Below, piece after piece: positions 30,101 through 42,100 of a DNA stretch of 64,000 nucleotides; the first letter of the stretch is position 1; every line of letters begins with the position of its first letter. Origin of the DNA: Owenia fusiformis (lineage: Eukaryota > Annelida > Polychaeta > Sabellida > Oweniidae); contig CAIIXF020000008.1 of the NCBI GenBank assembly GCA_903813345.2, forward strand, positions 25,220,822 through 25,284,821, written 5' to 3'. Position numbers and translations under genes: made by a program. The notes beneath the pieces were generated by a model that searched no databases, was not told the DNA's origin, and saw only the letters and a program-made list of their open reading frames with translations.

Positions 30101-33100
30101 CTCAAGTTGAGGTATTTCTTGGTGGCTGTGTGTTAGACTGACATATTTTGCAAACTTGATCCAGGTGCAGTGTATCTTTGAGAGAGTAGAGAGGTACCCT
30201 GATAATGTTGAGCTGTTGGGCATCAGGCCTGCTGCTGTATCTCTCCAGAACACATCCCAAATGTCAAGCCTAGAGACTGTATATGTAATACATACTCATC
30301 ATCTACAGCTGTGTTGTTCATGTTCTCTGTTATCATGTTTTAGTTAAAGGATCTCAAAGAATCACTCTAGCATCTTAATATGGTCTCAATTTGAGAACTT
30401 GAATTCAGATTTGGATGCATGAGCGATTTTGTTCATATTTGGTATGTGAATACTATAAACATTGCACACTATCTAAAGACACTTTTGGTAGAAGGTGGCC
30501 ATTTTAAAAAATGGCCGCCATTTTGAAAAATGGCCGCCATTTTAACCTATTTTACTATAACTCGAAAAGTAGTGAAGCGATTTTGTTCATATTTGGTATG
30601 TGAATACTATAAGGATGGCACACTGTCTAATGACACTTTTGGTAGAAGGCGACAATTTTTCAAAATGGCCGCCATTTTAACGTATTTTACTATCACTCGA
30701 AAAGTAGTGGAGCGATTTTGTTCCTATTGGTATGTGAATACTAAAAGCATGACACACTATCCTATGACACTTTTGGTAGAAGGTGGCCATTTTGAAAAAT
30801 GGCCCCACGTATTTTACTATAACTTGAAAAGTAGTTCAGCGATTTTGTTCATATTTGGTATGTGAATACTATAAGTATGGCAAATGGTCTAATGACACTT
30901 TTGGTAGAAGGCGGACATTTTGAAAAATGCCTGCCATTTTTGCTATATACTTTGTTTGTTAAAATGCCATCCATGGCTGTTCGATGGGATTCGCTACGCT
31001 TTGGCGTTGCCGTTGTTCTGGTTGATTTTGATGTGTTTCATTTTATTAGGTTGATTGGAAGTCTCCACAGAATTTAATGTTTATATAACATGTTTCAACC
31101 CTTTTGATGAATGTCTGGAATTGCCTTAGACTTGTGGATGACTGTGCTACAATGTATCTGCTATATTATTTTAGGTTCAACAAGTACAAGAGGATTCTGC
31201 TAAGCTAGTTGTGGCTTACTCTGGTGACAAGGCTTCAGAAATACGCCAGAGAGAGGCAGAGGTCCTAAACGCATGGCGCAACCTACAGGTGAGATAATCT
31301 GTTCACATCTTGTGTCTCAGTGTCTTGGGATTTCACAGTACATGTAGGTTGTTTCTCATTGCTCATAAAGAAAGATTGCTTCTGGTACCTGTCTAGTATA
31401 TAGTAGATAAAAACTTTTGATTTATTGACATTTAAACATCCAGTCTTTAATTTCCATTTTGCTTTAAAAGTCACTCATTGTATGGGATGCATTAATTCAT
31501 TGATTCGATTAAATACAGCAAAAGAAATAATGAACAACAAAAATATTAAATATATTTTTAAAGAATACTGATTTCATGTTTGTATTAAAATGATCTAAAA
31601 ATGTTCATATTGCATGTTTTAGGTAATGTGTGAAGCACGTAAGTTCAAGCTACATGATACCAATGATCTGTACAGATTCTTCAACATGGTCAGAGACCTC
31701 CTACTCTGGATGGATGACATCACCAGGCAGATGAATACTCAAGAAAAACCAAGGTAACCAGCATAAACTGATAGAACCAAACACTTAATAAATGTTCATT
31801 TCTAAAATGTTAAATTGTTGTTTTTTCCAAAAGAAAAATTAATTTGAAAAATCAAATGCAAGAAGGGTCAATACAACTCACGTGGGATTTGTTTTGCTCA
31901 TCGTATAGGAAAAGTAGTACTTAATACACTAGTTCGCTACTTTGTAGATGTATGGCACGTATATGTGTACATGTATTGGCAATTAATGTTTGGTGATAGC
32001 TAGTAGGAGTGTCAGGGACCGCTGACAGATTATTATTTTGAACCAAAAAATTGAATTATATTTTTGGCGGTCTCAGTAAATCAATGGGGTAGTCAGGTCC
32101 TACGTGCTTTTTACAGGCCCAGAAATCAATGCTCACTTATAAATGTAGCAAAATCTTTTTTCGTTCGTGGGATATTTTTTTCACCATATAACCGAACGGG
32201 AAGATTTTGAATAGGACTACATGATCTGAATGGATGAGAGGATTCGATGGGCTGGGATTTGAGAAATTATGATTTGAACTTTGCCAATTTTACATGTATT
32301 CCAATGAGTGAAAAAGTAAGTTGCTTTCTACCTAATATGAACCACATTTATTAGTGAATTTCGAGAAATATGTCGAATTTAGCCATATTTCGCATATCTT
32401 TTTATGGAACTATTTAAAGTTTTGCAAATTAACCCCTTAAATTCTGGAGACGACGATCTAAATTTTGCTGAGTCAGCAATTTTCGTTTTTTCATTGAAAA
32501 CAGTACTTTTCAGCCTAAATTGCTACATTTCTGCTCTCTTATCAAGTAATTTGATGCAGTTCTTGCCAAATTAAAGAAAACATACCCCAAACGTTCCACA
32601 GTGTGCGAAGTTCCAACATTTTGACCCTTTAAACCCACGAAAGACCCAATTTTAAAGGGACGTATTCAGTAAACCTGCACAAAAGACAATGCTACTTGAA
32701 CTAGCCATCAGAAGTTCATGAAAAACGAAAAATCAATGATGTTCAGTTTAGTAAAGTAGCAAATAGTCCTACTTATGAGAGAATATAAATCACTTAAGCA
32801 ATTTGTACAACTTTAAACAGCTGTTTTAAGTAGATTAGTATCGTTATGGGCAAAAATCCCCCAAAATAGCGCAAAATTTGTCCAAAAATTCAAATTTTTC
32901 ATGCCCAAGGCTGAATTATTTTGCCTATTTTGCTACATTTATCAGTGCAGTGACAAGAAGTCTTGTGGATAGCGCAACTTTTCCTGAACGTTTCTCTAAT
33001 AAGATATTTTAATGACAAAATAACTACATTTAGTCTGGAATAAATTGTCACAAAATATAATGACCCCAGGGGTCAAGAGAACCCTATAAAATCAAAAGTG

Positions 33101-36100
33101 CTGAGAGGATTTGAGCAAAAATGTACATATCACTTCATAAAACCCCGAACTTTAAAATTCATATTGAACAAAATGCATATTCAGTCAACCATGACACTAA
33201 TAGGGTCAATACAACTCACGTGGGATTTGTTTTGCTCATCGTATAGGAAAAGTAGTACTTAATACACTAGTTCGCTACTTTGTAGATGTATGGCACGTAT
33301 ATGTGTACATGTATTGGCAATTAATGTTTGGTGATAGCTAGTAGGAGTGTCAGGGACCGCTGACAGATTATTATTTTGAACCAAAAAATTGAATTATATT
33401 TTTGGCGGTCTCAGTAAATCAATGGGGTAGTCAGGTCCTACGTGCTTTTTACAGGCCCAGAAATCAATGCTCACTTATAAATGTAGCAAAATCTTTTTTC
33501 GTTCGTGGGATATTTTTTTCACCATATAACCGAACGGGAAGATTTTGAATAGGACTACATGATCTGAATGGATGAGAGGATTCGATGGGCTGGGATTTGA
33601 GAAATTATGATTTGAACTTTGCCAATTTTACATGTATTCCAATGAGTGAAAAAGTAAGTTGCTTTCTACCGAAGTGGAAATCTTGATGGGGAGAAATTGA
33701 TTTTGTTTGATGTTCTGCTGTAATATTTCAGAGATGTGTCTGGTGTTGAGCTGTTAATGAACAACCACCAGAGCCTGAAGGCTGAGGTAGATGCCAGAGA
33801 AGAAAACTTTGCCATATGTAATAACCTGGGTAAGGACCTGCTACTGAGGAAGCATTACAGGTCCCCTGAGGTGAGAAATATGTTTCACATGATGTAATTT
33901 CAAGTAAATAGATTCGGAGTCTCATTTGTCTTTGAGGAGAAATCTTGCTAATTAAGAAGTATGGCAAAAGAAATAACTGGAAAGACCAACAATATTTTTC
34001 ATCTCTAAATTCAACAAACTTTCAATTCTGTAATTTTTTATAATCTACGAGTTTACAACAAATTGATAAAAATTGCATTACGAATTGGAATTTTGGCTGA
34101 AAACTATTTATTCTATAGTATTATTTTCTAAAATGTTCATTTTCTGTTTTTGAAGGTACGAGACAAGTTGATCTCACTTGCCATGCAGCGTGGAGTCATG
34201 ATGGAACAGTGGGAAGATGGTTGGGAACATTTGCGTCTCATCCTGGAAGTGTACCAGTTTGCCAGAGATGCCAGTGTAGCAGAGTCGTGGCTCATGGCAC
34301 ATGAACCTTACCTGGTTAACTCAGATTTAGGAGACAACTTGGATGCTGTTGAACTGTTGATCAAGAAACATGAAGCATTTGAGAAATCAGCAGCAACACA
34401 AGAAGAAAGATTTACCTTATTAGAAAGACTAACCAATGTAAGTGCAGTTAAAGATCATTCCAAACAGTAGAACTTTACTGAATCCGACATTTTCTTTCCT
34501 TCCTGAAATATTACCAAAATTCTGTTTGAATATTGTTGATTTATTTCAAGTGATAATATAAACTTACAACATATTGGAGCATTTATTTAAAATATTTTAC
34601 CTTTCTCGTATATGCTTTCAATATGCATATGATAACGTAGATATTCCTTTGTAGATGTAGTTTAGTGTAGTTTTAGCGAGTTGTTGTAACCACTATAATC
34701 ATGTTATGGTACAATATCATGTCAATAAAAGTTATGTATGTACATATATATTTGTAGTTTGAGTTGAAGGAACTTGACAAGGAACAACAAGCCATATTCC
34801 TGAGTGAGCACCCAGAGTCTAATGCCCAACTGGACCAACAGAAGATGAGCAGGAGGATGAGGTACATGCCTGATCTGCCTCCAGAGGAACCAGAAAAGTA
34901 AGTCAGTTGTTAAAATGAAACAATATGTATCTACTATATGTATCAATGAAATCATTGTTCTATACAATATGGTATTTCTCTATTTAATAGTCAGTTGCAA
35001 TATCAATTTAGAATTCAGTATCAGTTCAAGCCTCCCAGAAATATTTACGGCGTATATATTGTCCAAGAAAGCTTATGTATAGTGTGTTGCTCATTGTTTG
35101 CAGGCCCCCTACCCCTGAACCTGTTGTGGAAGTTGCAGCTGAGGTTGCCCCAGAAGAGGAGAAGCCAGTAGAAGCCCAGGCAGAGGCTGAGGAGCTACAA
35201 GCTGCTGCAGCAGGTAAGATAACCAACTCTATCCCACCTGGATTCACCTACCTGGCCACCTTAAACTGTGGCACGGACAAACCCAGGCCATGGGGAACAA
35301 ATGTTTGTTTCTCAACATGTTTATATGTTGATATGGCCTTGTTTTATGATTGCACTTTAGTTTTTACAGTAGTTATAGATTTTTGTTAGATTTATTGTAT
35401 GTGTTTCGTTGGTTTCTATTAGCACATTAATGTACACCAAAGATTTATTCAGAATCTGATATTTCTGCATGCTCGTCAGCAGTTGCATCTGAATATAGTC
35501 TAACTTACATTAATATTTCAGTTATTTTGTGTGTGTTTTTTCATTTTTTGGTTTTTTGCTTGCACTTATATAGATTAATATATATTGTGATATATGCTGT
35601 ATGCCGCACATGTTGTATATAGTTATAGTTTTAATACCATAGTACTTGATCATTTAATGCAACACCCAAAAACATTGCCACAAATGAATTTATTACCCCA
35701 TGTGAATACATACATGCCTTAAATTGAGCAGTTTCTTTGGGTTAAGCATTAGGCTGTTAATACCATAGATTGTTAAGTTTCATTTTTGCTGATTTTGAAT
35801 TGTTGATATTAATATAACCAAATTGCAGGAATGAAATGAAACAATGTGAACTTTATGCATTTGATATTTCTGGGATCTGTGCAAGTTCTCAATATTGAGT
35901 CAATGTGTAGATGCTTATGTTCCAAGCAGCATTGTGATATATAGCCAAAGCATACATACATATGAATGTATACAAAATTAATTATATTCAGCTTCAAACT
36001 GAGTGAGTGCAAAAGCTTTGTATATTTGAAATATATAAATTACAGTATTTCACAGGTCTATATTTCATTTCTAATATTGATGTGAAAAGATAACATATTC

Positions 36101-39100
36101 TATAATATTGATAACTTACAGAATCCCCAATATATTGTGTTGCACTAAACCTTTCACTGATTTATAATAGCCCCACCTATAATACAAGTTACCCCAGTAG
36201 AACAATCTCCTTCACAGCCACCTGGTAAGTGAGCTCATTTGCATAATTTATGAACAGATAAACCTGTATATTGTAAACACCTTCTGTCTTTGTTATGCAT
36301 GTTCAGGGTTAAGATTATCCAGTTAGTGTCATGGAAGATATTCACTTAAGAGGAAGAGGCATTCACCATTGTGTGAAGATGTTTACAAAGATAGGTTTAC
36401 TGTACTTCATTAACATAAATTATGTGCATTGAGATGGGTTATATGCAAATAAAGCTTTTTCCACATGCATTCAATTGTTAACTCTGCGTGGCTTCGTAGA
36501 TAATTATCCAGCTATTACCTTAGGCTCAGTGATCAAATCAAAAGTGAAACATGTTGGGATGGTCTATTTGAGAAGGTTCTGTTGGAAAACAAACTGTACA
36601 TGATTGAAGGTACCAAGTACTGGGAGTACATTTCAAGACCGGTGTCCTTTAGGGATTGAACTTCCCCTGTTGCCTATAGTACATGTAGTGTGGGTTTGGT
36701 GTGCAGTGGATTATTCCTGATATGGCCAACCCTTCCATGTAGGAAGCTGTCATTTAGATGGTGTAGATTGTGGTTAGCTGGTCACATTGCATCATTGGTT
36801 AAGATTTACTATGTTGGTCTTTGTTAATTCTGCTTGATCCTAGTTAATACCAGAGTTCTTTCAATCCCAGGATTCCCTTGATGGCACTGGTGTATTCTGG
36901 GATTGAATGCTTACATTAAGGGTGATGTGATTAGCATGATAGCATGTAGAAAACTAGATGCATAATTACGGATTCAAAATATAATAAATAACAGTTTTTC
37001 TTTCATGAGTAGCTCAATAAAGATTTTCCTAAACAACTTCAGTCAAAATGTTGATATCACGTTCTTTGACTAGATTGTGGAAATAGTTTAAATCACCCTC
37101 AGTGTAAATTACAACACACTAAAATGCCATCTCTGCACAAGATGTAAAACTGCATTGCATGATTTTCTCAGCCAGAATGGAATTGAAGAGCTTCAAGGCC
37201 GCTAAGTTTCTTTCATAGGCCTACATTTCCCAATCTGGTCTTAAATGCACAGCTATTTAATCTAAAAACAGATCTTAGTATAAACCTAGAGCAAAGAGGA
37301 TATCTTTGATAAAGAATTCTCAAAGGTCCACTGGATCTGGTCCTGTACTCCTTGCACATACATGTACATCTCTTCTTGAGACATGTTGTCTTATAGAACC
37401 CTCTGGCCATTCTGCTACTATCTCTCAAATGTTGCACCAACTATTTTCCTGCTTACATTACTTCTGAAATGTGAGGTTGGTGATGTTGTATATGCAAGGA
37501 CCTACAAATTTATGCTTTGCCAGCTCACTCAACTTCTCACTACTACCATGCTATGTATTTCCTATTAGGAGGCCAGCTCTACATAAAGGGACTTACAAGA
37601 ACACCACCCAGTGGTAAACATCATGTTTGAGGGACCCTTAGATACCAGTGCTTGTCGCTTGAAGCAAGGGTGCTATCCAGAACTCATGGTCCAGTGAGTT
37701 TGCTTGTGGTATCATCAGCTCAATGAGGAGCATCACTTACATATGTGTAGCCCCTCGCATTAGCTATGATGTTAAGCACAGTGCAGTGAGGTCTGGATGG
37801 TACCTCTGTGAAGGCCCCTTAGATTTCAAATAAATGTTGGTTGTTGCTTTAAGACCCCTTAGGCTTCAAATGTGTATTGGTTGTTGCTTGAAGGCCCTTA
37901 GAATTCGATTGATACTCATTTTATGGTCCAGTGAACTGCAGATACCTGTGGGCTGCCTTGATGAAGCTTTTCAGATCTGATTATCCAGAATGCTCCTAGG
38001 AAATCCTTAGAACCATCTGGGTTTGTGTTCCAGAATCTGGATCAAGTTTTCTCCCTTCCAAGTTATGAAACAGCTTTGTGTTAAGCATGAGTTTATAAGA
38101 TGCTCCATACTTAGGATACCATACCTAAACTGGAAGCAGAGGAGTATTAATGTGAGGTGTGAGCACCAATGAATGGCTCCGCCCCAAGTGTGACTTATTA
38201 TGAGTTGTTAAAGTGAGTCCTGTCCGAATTAAACCATCTTATCTTATTACCTGTCTGCAGTCTACCAGATTGCCTAATATAATTTCCCTCATACATCTAC
38301 CGTGCTTTACATATTCCTTCACATGTATTGAGCTTCTTTCACATTTTCCCAACTTAGGTGGTAGTTTTGGGTTTAAATGTTAATTCAGCTTCAACTCTAA
38401 CATAATGCCTACTAAATATTGGAGGGTAGTCTAGTGCTCAGTATTTTATTGTTGATATTGTTGTAGTAATATAGATTTCAGTAATGTCTTTCATTTTATT
38501 GAGATCAGTTTTTATTTGCCTTAGACTGCATTTTCCCACATTTCCCCAACAAGTGATGATAGTAGGGGATTAGTGTGGCAAAGTGTAGTTGTTAGTATGC
38601 AAAGTGATTATATAATGTAAAATAACTTCAGATTAAACATTGTGGTATGTAAGGAGTAATATAGATGTGCTAATTATGAAGAAATAAAGTTGTATTCACC
38701 ATTACATTCTCATAATTCATATGAACACCTAAAAAGAATAATAATGGTAAATATAGCTTCTAAAAATTAAAGTTACTAAAACTATTTAAGATACTGTTTT
38801 TTGGGTTAACTGAGTGTTTTATATTTCGTTATTAAAGCTTCTTTCTCTTGGTTATTAAGGTGTTGCCAATACTCTACACTTATGCTACTGTGAATGTAAT
38901 ATCTAATATTAATGAAAATGAAACATTTATCACTTCAAAATGTGATATAGCATTTCATTTTTGATACCCTATAATTTCTGAAACCCTTTTGGAACTTTCT
39001 GTAATTAAACTTTTAAACATCTGTTTATGAGTGAATATTTAGCTTTATCTAAATGACAGTATGTATATACTGTACTTTGAGAGGTTCCAATGGGGGTTTC

Positions 39101-42100
39101 AGTATTGGCCTATGTTGGTTTTGTCTAATATTGTGTGATTTCTCCAGCTCAAAGAGGCCCTAGTGGGTCTCCTGAGGCTGCTGCCCAGCCAGGAGAAGCC
39201 CCCAGTAAGTCTATCTATCCAGCTTGCAGTTCCATCATACATTACTTTACATAATCTTCTAGTCACTCCATACTATATGACTACTTTACATGATAGCTTA
39301 GCTATACTTCAAAAACAGCTTTGTTCAAATGACAATTACATAATGTATACCCAAAGTTCATTCATATTATAACTAGTATAGTTATATCAAGTCATATATT
39401 TGGAGTTGATTGTTTAAAGAGGGAGGGGGAAAGGGGTTACCATGGTTGTTTGATACAAACAGGTTTACACTTCAATGATGCATCATGGGAACTTCTTTCC
39501 TCCTTCATTTGCATGGATTTTTATATCAGTCATTGTCATTTTTGTCATTTTAGTAGTTTAGATGTTTTTATTATTTATTTTGATTTGTTAGCTTTTGATA
39601 TTGTATTTTTTGTTTATACTTCTGCACATTATTAACATTTAACCATAACATCTCATATCAAACATATAACATGGGACATCAATTGGTCATTTTCTTGGAA
39701 CACAAATCATACTCATCATATTCACAGCAGCCATTTCAAATAACATTTCTCACTTCAGCTTATATCATGAGAATGTTTCATACATCAATGCTCATGAAGA
39801 AACTTCATATATTACTAATTCTATCATGACAATTCTCTATTCAAAGCTCATGGCATAAACATGCATGTTGTTCACTGATTTGTATTCCATTATTTTCCAA
39901 GAAGGCTTCAATTTGATGTTCCTAATATACTAATTCAGTACACTGAGAAACATTGAACAGGTGGTGGGTATTTTACATTGTTGTGTATTAGACCTGTTCT
40001 AATTCATTTTCCACATTTTAAACAGAGAGAGAAAAGCCTGCTAAATCCTCCACCAAGAGTTTGGACAGGAAAACTAAAGGTAGAATAGTGTGACAGAAAA
40101 ATATCAATTATATAAAATAATTAAAAAAGGTTATAATGGAAACTTCAATTTTAAACAATTATTTTTTTATTTTATTTTGTTTTATTTTGTAACTTTAGAC
40201 ACTAATACTGTATGAGAATATGCCATTGTATTAATATGAAATATTTCGGTATCATATAGATATTTTTTTGCATCTTTCACAAATACTACTCTCTGAATTC
40301 AGTTTTTTGGCCTTTGATATTGGATACATTGCACTCTTTTGAAGAGGATGGAATATGAATTTTATTCCAAGGGAAAATATGATATTTGCCAAGGAAAATA
40401 TCATATTGACAGAGGGCAACAGCCTAGCGTCAATATGATATTTTCTGTGTCCAATTTAATATTTTCTCGAGGAAAAATTCATATTCCATTACAATCATCA
40501 ATGTTTCTTACTTTAATGAACAAATAATAGAACAGTGATATAAGTCATTTTCCCTTCTACCAATAGTTGTATCAATTAGTTATATTATCCTCCTGAGACA
40601 TATTGCAATGGTATAGTTTTCCTCCCATGAGCCCACTGCCTTACCTCCTTTGTTAATTCAAATATGATTTGATTGTAGCACCAGTGGAGGACCACGTAGA
40701 AGGAATCCTGGTCAGGAAACATGAATGGGAATCTACAGCTAAGAAGGCATCACACAGGTGAGTTGTCTCTGACTTGGCTCAAAGGTCAGCTTCCCTTGCT
40801 GGGCACTTTTGTATGAGGGATGCCAGTACTTTGTTACCTTTATATTAGTTAGTATTATTGTATGGTTTTGATTGAGGTATTTAGGTAAACTTTGGTGCCT
40901 TAAGTATAGCAAATTATCAGGTTTTATACATTCAAATAGTATAATATCTGGAATGCTCATTTTAAAATGATGATCTCTTGTGCTAAATTAGAATCTTGTT
41001 CAAATATGGCACTGGAAATATAACAGGAACATTTCCTCATTTGTATGCTGTAATATTATATGTTGTTGTATGCTAAGATTCTCAGTTAATTTAGATCATT
41101 GAACAAATATGTACTGTTTAATAAATAATAAAACTTTTGCTATTTTAGATCATGGGACAAACTATATGCTGTATTACATGGAAATTCTCTTGCCTTTTAC
41201 AAGGATCAGAAACGTGCCAAGGCGGTAAGTGCTAAATATGTATGGGTTTATATAAGACTAGAATTATCATTTAAGATATTATCAGTAAAGATGTCTTGTC
41301 TCCAAATCAATTGGCTTGATCTACATTGTTGAAGATAGACAAAGTATTATCTTGTTGATTGATATGTATTTTTAGCACTGAATGGAGATGAGTGAAATTA
41401 ACTAACATATTCAAAATGAAACCAAGTGTAAATCAAGTTACATTTCTAGTACAGTGTATGTTGCTTGTCATTTCACAATGATATTAAGGACTATATAGTA
41501 CTACATGTATGTTTTGTGTGTATTGTAGGACCCCAACAGTCGCTACCATAATGAGCCTGCCATTGATCTAACTGGAGCCAGTTGTATGGTAGCAACAGGC
41601 TATACCAAACGACCACATGTCTTTAGGTTAAAACTTGACAATGGTGCTGAATACTTGTTCCAGTGCAAAGATAATGTAAGTCACATTATTCCACGTTTGT
41701 ACTACATCTTCTTTCACCACTTTATTCCATGTTTCTACGACATATTTTTTTCACCACATTATTCCATGTTTCTACTACATATTTTTTCACCATATTATTC
41801 CATGTTTCTACTACATATTTTGCACCACATTATTCCATATTTCTACTACATATTTTTTCACCACATTATTCCATATTTCTACTACATATTTTTTCACCAC
41901 ATTATTCCATGTTTCTACTACATATTTTTCACCACATTATTCCATGTTTCTACTCCATATTTTTTCACCATATTATTCCATGTTTCTACTTCATATTTTG
42001 CACCACATTATTCCATATTTCTACTACATATTTTGCACCACATTATTCCATGTTTCTACTACATATTTTTTCACCACATTATTCCATGTTTCTACTTGCA

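Noticed and set aside
30530-31077. Repetitive open frames (EGGHFEKW-type repeats)
   Set aside because: Translation of the 128-153-bp tandem array, not a gene.
31864-33670. LTR retrotransposon
   Set aside because: No TG..CA ends, primer-binding site, polypurine tract, or gag/pol sequence between the repeats.
35214-35389. Alternative C-terminus by retaining the intron after exon 33
   Set aside because: The frame is open for 58 codons, but the donor is strong and the sequence has no conserved features. Kept only as a note.
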